Below, one piece after another: positions 37,660 to 46,922 of a DNA stretch of 64,000 nucleotides. The position numbers and the translations under genes are program-made. The notes beneath the pieces were generated by a model that saw nothing but the letters and a program-made list of their open reading frames with translations, searched no databases and was not told the DNA's origin. The stretch is from Limisphaera sp. (GTDB lineage: Bacteria; Verrucomicrobiota; Verrucomicrobiia; Limisphaerales; Limisphaeraceae). The first letter of the stretch is position 1. Every line of letters starts with the position of its first letter. The DNA lies in NCBI GenBank assembly GCA_025057755.1, contig JANWVC010000005.1, forward strand, positions 124,001 to 188,000, read 5' to 3'.

Positions 37660-39882
37660 TCAATTTGCAGCGGGAGCAGCCGTAGCAGCAGGCAAAGGCG
37701 GTGGTAAGTGGTTGGATTCTGCGTTTGGGGCTCGGGTGCGGCGTTCCTGCCGTTCCCGATAGAGGTTTTCCTCATGATTAAACTCGCGTTCGGCCCGCCG
37801 GACGCCGGGCAACCGCTGGCGTTCTTCAGCAGAGAGCCGGGCTGCTTCTTCGGGATCCATCAACACCACTGGACGCATCAGCACCATGAGTTCGCTACGA
37901 TCCCGGGAACGATCATTGCTGCGGAAAAGGTAACCGAGCAGCGGGATGTCTTTGAGGACCGGTACACCTGCGTGGGACTCAGTTCCCGAGGAGCGAATGT
38001 ATCCGCCGAGGAGAATGCTTTCGCCATTTCGGACGGCAACTTCTGCAGATAAGGTTCGGCTACGCGTCTTTGGGACTTTCCCCCCGCCAGCGATTTCGAC
38101 TTCATCCCCCAGTTCATCGATGGACTGGTCAATTTGCATAAGGACAAGCCCGTCGGCATTGATAAACGGTGTAACTGACAGTTGGATACCTACGCGGAGT
38201 TGCTGGTAGCTTGCGGCAGGTCCCGTGCCCCAGCCGCCATAATAAGTACTGGTGATGTAAGGAACGGTTTCGCCAACGAAAAAGGAGGCCGGCTTGGCGT
38301 GTGAGGTCAGGATGCGAGGTTTTTGAATTACTCGGGCAGTGCCGTCGCTTGCAGCAGCCTGCAGTGTAAGATAGAAATTGTCGTCGATCCGGGTGAAGTA
38401 GCGGAGGCCACTTCCGAGCAGATCTGCGGTGAGATTGGTGCCGGAGAAGTTAAAGGCCTGACTGGCGTTGACGCCACCGGCGCCGATGATATTGTCTCCC
38501 AAACGCCGAGTGGTTTGGAGTCCGGAAAGTCCCAAATTCCACTTATTGTTCAGGGAGACGTCCAGAATAGTGGTTTCGATGAGAACCTGCGGCAGGATCA
38601 CGTCCAGCTTGGAGATGATGTCCTTAATGGTGGCCATGTCTTCCTTGGTGGCGTACACAAGAAGCGCATTGGCGCGTTCGTCGGCGATAATCTTGGTTTG
38701 GCCGATTACTTGGATCTCTCCGCTGGCCAGCGCGGAAGCACGCTGGACAATCTGTTGAAGGCGCTGGCTGAAGTTGGCCTGTGGATTGGCTTGAGGTGGC
38801 TGTGCGCCCGGCGGGGTCGTCATGGGTTGACCCGGTAGACCGGTTGTGCCGGGCCGCTGTAAACCTGCGGACTGAGCCCTTGTGGCTCCAGTGGCTCGGG
38901 CGCCGACGCTGGTCGTGCCTCCGCCGGCGCTCAAACTGTTGAGGGCTGCCGCGATGTCGGAAGCCATGGCGTACTTGATGGGGATGACCTCGGAAATGTA
39001 TTCAGATGGGACCGCTACATCGATCTCACGGATGAGTTCCAACATGCGTTTGACATTTTCGGCGTTGTCTCGCAAGACGAGGATTTGATTGCTGTCAATC
39101 GGCAGGATGCCATTGGGGACTTTCGCAAAAGGGGTCAGGACCTGCACCAATTCACTCGGCTTGGCATACTTGAGCTGGACGATGTGTGTGACATAGGAGC
39201 CGAGCTCGGGAAGCAACTCAGCATCGAGCCGCTGAATGGCTGCGCCTTCTTGATTTGCTTGGGCGATCGGAACGGCTTTGACGAACTTTTCGCCCATCGG
39301 GATCATGGCGATCCCGTTCATGGCCAGGACGCTGTCAAGGGCTTGAATAAATTCACGCCGCGTGAGATCAGACTCCGTTCGCAACTTGATGGGCGGAGCG
39401 GCCAGGTTGGCGGGGCGGAGGATGGTACGACCGGTGAGCTTGGCGTAGTATTCAAAGACCTGTTCGAGATCCGCGCCGCCAGCCCCCACCCAGTCGATAG
39501 TACCCGCGGGGATGGTTTCCTCCGGCGGTGGCGTCGCGGGTAGGTTTGTCAGGTGCCGATGGGCATCAACCAGGGGAGGGCTTGAAGGGATGACACCAGG
39601 TGGGATGACAGAGGGTTCCACGGTTGGACCGCCAACAGGTGGCGGTGGTGTCGCAGCTTGAGGTAAGGCCGGAGCGGCGGTGGGCACTACCGGGGATACG
39701 CCGGGTGAAGCCACGGAGCTGAGCGGCGGCTTGAATTCGGGCTGCACCAAGGGCTGATTGGTGATCACGAGAGTGGGTGCACTCGGCGGAGAAGGCATGC
39801 CCGGTGGCGATTGTGGTTGAGCGAACCCCATCCAACAAAGGAAAGGAAAAGAGTAAACTGCAAGAGGACGACTGACTCTCAT
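37660..39882 (-). CDS. Type II secretion/pilus-type secretin (GspD-like)
   Basis: About 740 residues from ATG 39882, which begins a signal peptide (RPLAVYSFPFLCWMGFA); the frame is open from 39921 but overlaps the preceding gene. Pro-rich region up to about residue 120, then N0/N1-type domains (LEQVFEYYAKLTGRTILRP, THIVQLKYAKPSELVQVL, VIPIKYAMASDIAAALNSL), a Gly/Pro linker, and the secretin beta-barrel domain ending in the secretin signature VPVLKDIPLLGYLFRSNDRS. It should form the outer-membrane multimer. Last gene of the gspE-L-M-D-like operon. The C-terminus is a charged, Pro-rich tail, not a clear pilotin-binding domain. Confidence 0.88.
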   Translation of the reverse strand: MRVSRPLAVYSFPFLCWMGFAQPQSPPGMPSPPSAPTLVITNQPLVQPEFKPPLSSVASPGVSPVVPTAAPALPQAATPPPPVGGPTVEPSVIPPGVIPSSPPLVDAHRHLTNLPATPPPEETIPAGTIDWVGAGGADLEQVFEYYAKLTGRTILRPANLAAPPIKLRTESDLTRREFIQALDSVLAMNGIAMIPMGEKFVKAVPIAQANQEGAAIQRLDAELLPELGSYVTHIVQLKYAKPSELVQVLTPFAKVPNGILPIDSNQILVLRDNAENVKRMLELIREIDVAVPSEYISEVIPIKYAMASDIAAALNSLSAGGGTTSVGARATGATRAQSAGLQRPGTTGLPGQPMTTPPGAQPPQANPQANFSQRLQQIVQRASALASGEIQVIGQTKIIADERANALLVYATKEDMATIKDIISKLDVILPQVLIETTILDVSLNNKWNLGLSGLQTTRRLGDNIIGAGGVNASQAFNFSGTNLTADLLGSGLRYFTRIDDNFYLTLQAAASDGTARVIQKPRILTSHAKPASFFVGETVPYITSTYYGGWGTGPAASYQQLRVGIQLSVTPFINADGLVLMQIDQSIDELGDEVEIAGGGKVPKTRSRTLSAEVAVRNGESILLGGYIRSSGTESHAGVPVLKDIPLLGYLFRSNDRSRDRSELMVLMRPVVLMDPEEAARLSAEERQRLPGVRRAEREFNHEENLYRERQERRTRAPNAESNHLPPPLPAATAAPAAN

Positions 39883-39889
39883 AAGAAGG

Positions 39890-40582
39890 TCATAAGGTGT
39901 TGGATTGTGCTGCCGTTGCATTGGGCGTAGAACTCCGTGGACGCGGTAACGGTTTCACCGGCCGGGGGGAGCCGGTCGGCTCTTCAGCAGCTGTGACTGT
40001 GACTCGGACGGTGTTTGTCGGACTGTTGGTTGTGGAGGACGGCTTTTTCTGATAACTGGCAACCAGCGTAATATTGCCAGTCAGTCGGTGCCGAGGTGGA
40101 TCGGGGCGCAAGGACAAGCCCCGGATTCGAGTCATGGAGCCAGCGGTGCCGGTGCGATACAAAAAGTCCAGGAGCGGCCGTTCTTCGCCCATGACGCTGA
40201 TAGTTTGGGATCGCTCAATGAAGAACGGGTTGTTCGTACGAGTGGTCATGCGGGAACTGCCTGTAATGGTGACGCCGCTGAGAGATGCCTGGCGTTGGAT
40301 GGTACTCAGAAACTCCGTTCCCTGATCTTCTTCAGGCAAAGGCTCCTGATCGGATTCCAGCAGTCGAATGCGTGCCTGCAGTTTCGGGATTTCAGCAATG
40401 TCAGCTTCGTACCGTTGGAGTTTGAGCCGGGCTGCTTTGATTTCTTCCTGGAGGTCCCGCCAGGCGCCAAAGTGGGGCCAGACAAGAAGCATGTTGAGCA
40501 CAAGGAATACCACCAAGGCCACTGCGATCAGGAGGCGGCGCTCACCGGGTCGAAGATTTAGCTGCGCAAGGGAACGGGCCAT
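39890..40582 (-). CDS. GspM/PilO-like assembly protein
   Basis: About 230 residues from ATG 40582, one base after the previous gene's stop. A short cytoplasmic N-terminus, one membrane helix (LLIAVALVVFLVLNMLLVW), a coiled-coil-like helix (RDLQEEIKAARLKLQRYEAD) and a ferredoxin-like periplasmic part fit GspM or PilO, components of the inner-membrane platform that pairs with GspL/PilN. The tail is rich in Thr/Pro/Ser and poorly structured. Family assignment is from topology and operon position; sequence similarity is weak. Earlier in-frame ATGs up to 40723 would overlap the upstream gene. Confidence 0.65.
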   Translation of the reverse strand: MARSLAQLNLRPGERRLLIAVALVVFLVLNMLLVWPHFGAWRDLQEEIKAARLKLQRYEADIAEIPKLQARIRLLESDQEPLPEEDQGTEFLSTIQRQASLSGVTITGSSRMTTRTNNPFFIERSQTISVMGEERPLLDFLYRTGTAGSMTRIRGLSLRPDPPRHRLTGNITLVASYQKKPSSTTNSPTNTVRVTVTAAEEPTGSPRPVKPLPRPRSSTPNATAAQSNTL

Positions 40583-40583
40583 G

Positions 40584-41966
40584 TCAGTCCTCTGGTCGGC
40601 TAAGCTCAAGCGTGAAGTTCCATGACACCATGTTGGCATTGGGCATGCGGCGCTGCGTAAACGGTTCGCCCTTTTGCGCATCAAACAAGGGTCGGCCTCG
40701 GACCTGGGCTTTCCGAAGGGCACTGCTGAATTCGATGACAGCCATGACGCGGTCTTCTGGGCAGGTGCCGTTAAGAGTCAGCCGCCGCCCGTCGGCAAAA
40801 TCGAAAGACTGGATGGTGGCGCCTTCCGGAAGCAATTCAGCCACTAATTTGTAGCAATCCAAAGCCGCAAAGCGGAGATCTTGTCGGTCCTGGAGTACTT
40901 GGAGGCGTGCCTTGAGCTGCGACGCCTGCGTGTATTGCGGGGTCAGTTCGGCAATGCGAGCCTCCAATCGGCTCAGCTGAAATTGTAAGATTCCCAGGGC
41001 ACTGAAGTAGATGATGACAATCAAAAGATAGGCAACGAGTGACGCCCCCAGGCCCGTCATCCAAAGGCGGTCCACGTACCTTTGGCGATAGCGGCTTGCA
41101 TGCTCTGGAGGCAATAGCGAGGGGAGTCCGTTCGATTGCAGGGCGCGCTGTGCGGTGCGACTGGCTAGCTCGTCTGCTGAGGGAGGTGCATGCACAAGGA
41201 TGGGGGATTGCAGGGCCTCAAGGAGCAGGGGCTCCCACTCAGCAGCGATGGCTGTGTCGGCAACCAAATGCCACTCTGGCGGCTCGTTCAGCCAGCCTTC
41301 AAGTTCGCCTGCCCATGCAACCTGCAGGAGTTGGTTGCGCACGACTCGCGCCCGGTCATCCCGTAGAGGCTTTTGGAGGAAGCCCAGATTTCGCAGCGTG
41401 CCCCCGTACCACCAGGCCACAAGCGCCCAATCTGGCCGACCCAGACCTCCTGCGTGAATCCAGACTCCGTTGCCCGTGATCGGTACAGCCGCCAGTTGGT
41501 CCAAGATGCCCAATTCCAGACGATCGGGGGAAAAGCCGGCCGATTCAAGTTGTCCCAAGTGGGTCTCGACGGTGTCCCGTGCCACGATGACCAAGATCAC
41601 CGTTTGGGGGTTTTGAGGCGTATGGGGAAGGGCATGATAACTCCAAACGATTTGGGCCACGGGCAAGGGCGACAGGCGTTCCAATTGCAGTTCCAACATG
41701 GCCTGTAGCTCAGCCGGCTCCGCTGTGGGCAGTTGGACCACCCGCAGGAAAACACGGTCTGGATTGAGCCAGGCAATATCCAGCCGCGGGCGACCCAAGC
41801 AGCGCCAATCTTTGCGGACTTGTTGACGCGGCAACGCGCGGGTGTCGGCAAATTGTTCGGCACGGTCCAAACTGAGACCGTTGGTGCGCACGTCAAAACG
41901 CCAGAGACGGCAGCCCTCAGGACCGGTGGCCAACACCTGGCAGGTATGGAACCGCTTCTTCATCAT
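40584..41966 (-). CDS. GspL-like (PilM/PilN-type) inner-membrane platform protein
   Basis: About 460 residues from ATG 41966, coupled to gspE by an ATGA overlap. The N-terminal 280 residues look like the cytoplasmic actin-like domain of GspL/PilM (RVVQLPTAEPAELQAMLELQL, RDTVETHLGQLESAGF). One membrane helix follows at about residue 310-330 (GASLVAYLLIVIIYFSALG), then a coiled coil (RLEARIAELTPQYTQASQLK) and a PilN-like periplasmic ferredoxin domain (YKLVAELLPEGATIQSFDF). Thus a single chain combines the jobs of PilM and PilN, as in GspL. Together with GspM and GspE it builds the inner-membrane platform. Confidence 0.72.
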   Translation of the reverse strand: MMKKRFHTCQVLATGPEGCRLWRFDVRTNGLSLDRAEQFADTRALPRQQVRKDWRCLGRPRLDIAWLNPDRVFLRVVQLPTAEPAELQAMLELQLERLSPLPVAQIVWSYHALPHTPQNPQTVILVIVARDTVETHLGQLESAGFSPDRLELGILDQLAAVPITGNGVWIHAGGLGRPDWALVAWWYGGTLRNLGFLQKPLRDDRARVVRNQLLQVAWAGELEGWLNEPPEWHLVADTAIAAEWEPLLLEALQSPILVHAPPSADELASRTAQRALQSNGLPSLLPPEHASRYRQRYVDRLWMTGLGASLVAYLLIVIIYFSALGILQFQLSRLEARIAELTPQYTQASQLKARLQVLQDRQDLRFAALDCYKLVAELLPEGATIQSFDFADGRRLTLNGTCPEDRVMAVIEFSSALRKAQVRGRPLFDAQKGEPFTQRRMPNANMVSWNFTLELSRPED

Positions 41967-43714
41967 GAGCGCGCCCACGATGTATGCTTGGGAGCTTGCG
42001 TCAAGGCATCGAGATGCTCTTCAATCTGGGTGACGCGCAGGACCTCCTCGATGGTGGTGATCCCTTCTTTGACCTTGTTCCAACCATCGGCGCGCAGGGT
42101 GCGCATGCCCAATTCCACCGCCTTTTGGGCGATGGTGGAAGCCGGGGCTCGGCTCATCACGAGGGAGCGGATGGGTTCGCTGACCACCAGCAGTTCATAA
42201 ATACCGGTGCGTCCCTGGTAGCCCAATTGCCGGCATTCTTCGCATCCAAGGCCGTGATAGAAACGTGCGGTTTCAATGTCGCTGACAGGGAATCCAATTC
42301 GCTGCAGGTACTCCTTTTCCACCTTCTGCTCGGCCTTGCACAGAGGACAGATGGTCCGAACCAAACGCTGGGCCATGACCGCTTCAACAGAAGAGGCCAC
42401 TAGAAATGGTTCGATCCCCATGTCGATCAACCGGGTGAAAGCACTGGGAGCATCATTGGTATGAAGCGTGGAGAAGACCAGATGGCCGGTCAGCGCAGCC
42501 CGTATCGCAATTTCTGCGGTTTCCAGATCGCGAATTTCGCCCACCATGATGACATTGGGATCCTGCCGGAGGATGTGTCGCAGCCCGACCGCGAAGGTGA
42601 GGCCGATTTCTGGCCGAACGGCGATTTGGTTGATGCCTTTCAGCTCATATTCGACTGGTTCCTCAATGGTTATGATACGCTTGTGAACCGAGTTGATGGT
42701 ACTGAGAAACGCGTATAGGGACGTGGACTTGCCAGATCCGGTGGGGCCGGTCACCAGGAAAATGCCGTGAGGCTTGACGATCAGCTCGCGAATGATGGCT
42801 TCATCCCGGGGCGAGAAGCCGAGCTTGTCCAAACTGAGGAAGATCTTACCCCGTGACAACAATCGAAGACTCACACTCTCTCCATAGACAGTGGGAACGG
42901 TGGAAACCCGGATGTCGATTTCCTCACCTTGGATACGCACATTGATTCGACCGTCCTGAGGCAGGCGCTTTTCGGCAATGTTCATGCCGCTCATGACCTT
43001 GATGCGAGAAATAATCGCTGATTGAAACCGCTTCAATTGCGGCGGCATAGGGATTTGGTGAAGGATGCCATCGATACGATTGCGGATGCGGAGTTCGTCC
43101 TCGGTCGGTTCGAAATGAATGTCCGTGGCCCGATTGCGGTATGCTTCCCAGATGACCTGATTGACGAATTTGATCACACTGGCCTCTTGGTCGGTCTCGG
43201 TGATTTCCTTGCTTTCACCTACCAGCAGCTCGATGGGTTCCTCCTCAGCCATTTCATCCAACGTTTCTGCGCCCACGCCGTAATACTTTTTCAGTGCCTT
43301 TTCGATGTCATTACGCGTGGCCAGCGCGAACTGAACTGGTTGGCGGGCATCGAAGTGAACGGCATTCAGCATGGCGGCGTCAAAAGGATTGCTCACGGCT
43401 ACTTGCAACAGACCTTGGGAACATTGCGTGGGCATCACCGTGTATTGGAAGGCCACTTTGGTGGAGAGTCCCTTACGGGCATCGGCCGGTATATTAAGAC
43501 GACCCAACTCCAAAAAAGGCCAGTCCAAAGCCGCAGCGAGTCGGCGCAATAAGGCCTCTTCGCTTAAAGCCCGCTCACGAGCCACAAAGGCGGGAAAAGC
43601 TTCCTGAGATCCGTTTTCGGTGGCGACCCGCCAGCTTCGGACCAGGTCATCCACCGTCTCTTGAGGGATCTCGAGCGCTCTGCCCAAGAGTTGCTTCAGT
43701 CCAAGATACCCCAT
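41963..43714 (-). CDS. Type II secretion/pilus assembly ATPase (GspE/PilB-like)
   Basis: About 583 residues from ATG 43714 (frame opens at 43747). N-terminal MshEN-like region, then N2 domain (ATDIHFEPTEDELRIRNRIDG), Walker A GPTGSGKSTS, Asp box IITIEEPVEYEL, Walker B VIMVGEIRDLETAEIA, His box STLHTNDAPSAFTRLIDMG, and the zinc tetracysteine CPLC...CEEC, all intact. The ATPase powers pseudopilus or type IV pilus extension. First gene of the four-gene operon; gspF, gspG and the prepilin peptidase are not in the window and must be elsewhere. Assignment between T2SS and T4P is not decided by the sequence. Confidence 0.9.
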   Translation of the reverse strand: MGYLGLKQLLGRALEIPQETVDDLVRSWRVATENGSQEAFPAFVARERALSEEALLRRLAAALDWPFLELGRLNIPADARKGLSTKVAFQYTVMPTQCSQGLLQVAVSNPFDAAMLNAVHFDARQPVQFALATRNDIEKALKKYYGVGAETLDEMAEEEPIELLVGESKEITETDQEASVIKFVNQVIWEAYRNRATDIHFEPTEDELRIRNRIDGILHQIPMPPQLKRFQSAIISRIKVMSGMNIAEKRLPQDGRINVRIQGEEIDIRVSTVPTVYGESVSLRLLSRGKIFLSLDKLGFSPRDEAIIRELIVKPHGIFLVTGPTGSGKSTSLYAFLSTINSVHKRIITIEEPVEYELKGINQIAVRPEIGLTFAVGLRHILRQDPNVIMVGEIRDLETAEIAIRAALTGHLVFSTLHTNDAPSAFTRLIDMGIEPFLVASSVEAVMAQRLVRTICPLCKAEQKVEKEYLQRIGFPVSDIETARFYHGLGCEECRQLGYQGRTGIYELLVVSEPIRSLVMSRAPASTIAQKAVELGMRTLRADGWNKVKEGITTIEEVLRVTQIEEHLDALTQAPKHTSWARS

Positions 43715-43947
43715 GGGGCCTGTTTTCCTATCCGCTGGGCTAAACACCTCGGTTGGCCGAAAGTTGCGGGGCCTTTTGCAACTTGGTTGCCGCGCTCTGC
43801 TCCGGGATGCCTTTGCAGTTCAGACCGCGAACGGGCGCTGGTTCTAAAAGGCCTCACGGAGTGGCGGTGAGCCCAGTTCTGCACGGGCTTGAGCGGTTGG
43901 CAAGGCCACAAGGGACAAGGAGTTGGCACATGAACAGTCGGCTTGTT

Positions 43948-44931
43948 TCAGCGGGGACGGAAATCGGATGGCTTTCGTCCGCGCACGAAGCGGTCGAATC
44001 CAAACATGGTTGGCTGGAACGGCTCCGGAGGGGTGACGTCTGCCTGATCCGGCACATCGCGCCCGGTCAGCCAGTAACACGCATTGACCAGCAAGCGACG
44101 CAGTCCCTCGCTCTGCAGGTCCACCGCTGCGCCGATGGTGGACGTGAGCGATCGCGTGACGGCGCCATGAGGCCAGACATGGTCGCGGATCCAGACCATG
44201 GGCATGAGCGGCTTATCATAATGCGGCAAGGCATCCGCCTGCATGCCGCGCAAGACCAAACCGTGCATTAGGACTTGATCCGTCGCCTTCAAGTTTCGGA
44301 CTGCATACACATCGCTGGGGCCCCAGACATTACGCACGCCCCGAAGCACCGGGTGCCAAGCAGCGCGCCCATCAATCAATCCTCGCGTGCTTTCTCGCCC
44401 ATGTTCCCCGTGATGGGCAATCCAGGTCTCGCCAAGAACCTGTTGGCCGAACCCGCCCGGCCACGACCGGCTGCGCCAGTCAAAATGCGCGTAAGGGCTC
44501 GCCGGGTTACGCTCGTATTGGAATGCGTGCGTGGACGTCCGTAGTGCGATGAGCGGCCGGCCGGAATGTAAATAATCCACAAAATGCTTCATGTCCGAAT
44601 CCGGGAGTTCGCGAAATCGGAATTGGAGGATCACCAGGTCCGCTGTGGCCAAGTGATGCAATCCGGGCACGTTGGTTTGGTTATTCGGATCAATGGTCCC
44701 GTCCTCTGGGTTAATAGAGAACAGAACCGTGCAGCGAAAACCGTGGCGTTCGGCCAACAGCCGGCCGAGCATGGCCAACCCCTCTTCGGACCGATATTCT
44801 TCATCTCCTGCCATGAGCACGATGTGCTTGGGCGGCTGGCCGAATGGGGACATCGGTTCGAGACGCAGCCACGGCTCATCGGCGGCGCAAGTCCCCCAGA
44901 GGCTGAACACAAGCCAGGCGAGGCTCTTCAT
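43948..44931 (-). CDS. Secreted ThuA-domain protein
   Basis: 327 residues with a signal-peptide-like start (MKSLAWLVFSLWGTCAADE) and a class I glutamine-amidotransferase-like ThuA fold: IVLMAGDEEYRSEEGLAML, HLATADLVILQFRF, FVDYLHSGRPLIALRTSTHAF, and HPVLRGV...GPSDVYAVRN. The motif WIAHHGEHG matches family members that lack the amidotransferase Cys. ThuA proteins are linked to trehalose or other disaccharide oxidation, with unclear chemistry; in this phylum they are often exported and multiplied. Stands 12 bases after cimA on the same strand. Confidence 0.82.
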   Translation of the reverse strand: MKSLAWLVFSLWGTCAADEPWLRLEPMSPFGQPPKHIVLMAGDEEYRSEEGLAMLGRLLAERHGFRCTVLFSINPEDGTIDPNNQTNVPGLHHLATADLVILQFRFRELPDSDMKHFVDYLHSGRPLIALRTSTHAFQYERNPASPYAHFDWRSRSWPGGFGQQVLGETWIAHHGEHGRESTRGLIDGRAAWHPVLRGVRNVWGPSDVYAVRNLKATDQVLMHGLVLRGMQADALPHYDKPLMPMVWIRDHVWPHGAVTRSLTSTIGAAVDLQSEGLRRLLVNACYWLTGRDVPDQADVTPPEPFQPTMFGFDRFVRGRKPSDFRPR

Positions 44932-44942
44932 GCGCGTTTCCT

Positions 44943-46523
44943 TCAGGAACGTCGGGATCGCCGATGGCGCAACAGGGCATATTCCAAACTGTCAGCTAAG
45001 GCCTCTAAACTGGCCTCGACGATATTCTCACTGACACCAACGGTCCCCCACTCCTCCTCTCCATCGGTGGATTCAATGAGAACACGTGTCTTGGCGGCGG
45101 TGCCCGAGCTGCTGTCCAAAATTCGAACCTTGTAGTCCGTCAGACGGACCTTGCGCAGTTCTGGAAAAGAGCGGATCAGGGCGGCGCGGAGTGCGCCGTC
45201 CAAAGCGTTGACGGGTCCGTCACCCTCGGCCACTGTGTGGTGGATTTCATTGCCGACCCGGACCTTGACGGTCGCTTCGCAGATGGACTCTTGCGCATCC
45301 CGGCGCATGGATACGTGATAGGTCTCGATGGTAAACAAGAGCCCCGGGTTATGTTCCAACACGCCCCGGATCAGCAAGGCCAACGACGCTGCCGCGGCTT
45401 CGTATTCATAACCCTGATGTTCACGTTCCTTGACCAGGCGCAGGATCTCCTTCACCTCGGGCGTGTCGGGATCGAGTCGGAAACCAAGCTCTCGTGCCTT
45501 CATTAAAATATTGCTGCGGCCAGCCAGGTCGCTGACCAGCACCGTGCGGCGGTTGCCGACGAGTTCCGGATCGATATGTTCGTAGCTGGCTGCGAGTTTT
45601 TGCACGGCATTCACATGAGTGCCACCTTTGTGCGCAAAGGCCGCCGAGCCCACCCACGGCTGGCGGGGATTGGGGCGGAGATTGGCGATTTCGTCCACAA
45701 ACTGGGACAGTTCTCTCAACTTCCGTAAAGAACGAGGCGGGACAGTCCGTACGCCCATTTTGAAGGTCAAGCAGGGAATAACGCTCGTCAGGTTACAGTT
45801 GCCGGTGCGTTCGCCATATCCGTTGATGGTGCCCTGAACGTGGATTGCGCCTGCTTCCACTGCTGCCAGCGCGTTGGCCACACCCAAGCCGATGTCGTCG
45901 TGTGTGTGGATGCCCACTGGACAAGGTAAAGTTTGCACGGCCAGCGCTGTGACCTGGGCCACTTCGCGCATAAGAGAGCCGCCATTGGTGTCACAAATGA
46001 CAACGAGGTCGGCTCCTGCTTCAGCCGCCGTTCGTAGTGTGGCCATGGCGTAGTCCGGATCCAGCTTGTAGCCGTCGATGCAGTGCTCGGCATCGTAGAT
46101 TACCATTCGGCCGTGGTCTTTGAGGTAGCGCACGGTGTCCCGGATCATGGCAAGGTTTTCCTCCGGTTTGCAGCGGAGCACCTCGCGCACATGCAGCATG
46201 GAGGTCTTCCCGTAAATTGTCACCACGGGAGTCTCGGCCTCCAGCAAGAGCCGAACCTGTTCATCGCGCTCCACCGCAACCCCCTTGCGGCGGGTGGAGC
46301 CAAAAGCAGCCAGCCGGGCATGACGCCAACGGCGCCGGCGAGCCTCATGAAAGAATTCCACATCCTTCGGATTGCTGCCGGGCCAGCCGCCCTCGATGTA
46401 ATGCACACCGAAAGCATCTAAGCGTTCGGCAATGCGCAGCTTGTCGTGGAGTGAAAAGTTGATGCCTTCGCCCTGGCTGCCGTCCCGCAGCGTGGTGTCG
46501 TAAATTTCCACTGCCCGTTTCAT
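44943..46523 (-). CDS. cimA: (R)-citramalate synthase
   Basis: About 526 residues from ATG 46523 (frame opens six codons earlier). The DRE-TIM barrel shows YDTTLRDGSQGEGINFS, GVHYIEGGWPGSNPKD, the metal-binding GIHTHDDIGLGVANALA and GTINGYGERTGNCNL; the C-terminal LeuA-type dimerisation domain has VKVRVGNEIHHTVAEGDGPVNALDGALR. The GGWPGSNPKD form fits citramalate synthase (threonine-independent isoleucine route: pyruvate + acetyl-CoA) rather than isopropylmalate synthase. The C-terminal domain probably binds isoleucine as feedback inhibitor (family knowledge). Full length. Confidence 0.9.
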   Translation of the reverse strand: MKRAVEIYDTTLRDGSQGEGINFSLHDKLRIAERLDAFGVHYIEGGWPGSNPKDVEFFHEARRRRWRHARLAAFGSTRRKGVAVERDEQVRLLLEAETPVVTIYGKTSMLHVREVLRCKPEENLAMIRDTVRYLKDHGRMVIYDAEHCIDGYKLDPDYAMATLRTAAEAGADLVVICDTNGGSLMREVAQVTALAVQTLPCPVGIHTHDDIGLGVANALAAVEAGAIHVQGTINGYGERTGNCNLTSVIPCLTFKMGVRTVPPRSLRKLRELSQFVDEIANLRPNPRQPWVGSAAFAHKGGTHVNAVQKLAASYEHIDPELVGNRRTVLVSDLAGRSNILMKARELGFRLDPDTPEVKEILRLVKEREHQGYEYEAAAASLALLIRGVLEHNPGLLFTIETYHVSMRRDAQESICEATVKVRVGNEIHHTVAEGDGPVNALDGALRAALIRSFPELRKVRLTDYKVRILDSSSGTAAKTRVLIESTDGEEEWGTVGVSENIVEASLEALADSLEYALLRHRRSRRS

Positions 46524-46922
46524 TGTATCTGCCTTAAACACAATATTGTTAGGGCAAAACGGCGTTTAGGAAAAGCCGATTATTCAGCAACCCGAAGGGA
46601 CAATCACAACCAGTGAGCTTGCTGGCAGGTACATGGAGGCTCCGTCTCTGCAGCCCTGAGGCCTAAAGGAACGGTTTGGACGCGGGCCTTCTTTGGGCCA
46701 CGCGCGTCGGGGTTTTCGAAGGGGGGATCAGAAAGTGGGATTTCCCTCGGCCAGCGACCAATGGGGCCTGCTGCGCAAAGTCGGGGACTTTTAACAAGAG
46801 AGCCTCCGTCTCCGCTTCGACGTGCTCTGGTCAAAGATGTCTCTTGACCGGGCCGGTTTTCGGCTTGAACCGACCGGCGGGGCCGGACCGCGCGAGATGG
46901 GTCCCGAGGCTGCGAACATCGG
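46524..46922. other. Gap upstream of cimA
   Basis: About 400 bases between the end of the GH2-fusion gene and the cimA start, both on the minus strand. A TTGTGA...TGAATAAT arrangement near 46580-46610 (minus) may be the cimA promoter. No leader peptide or T-box was recognised. Confidence 0.4.
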
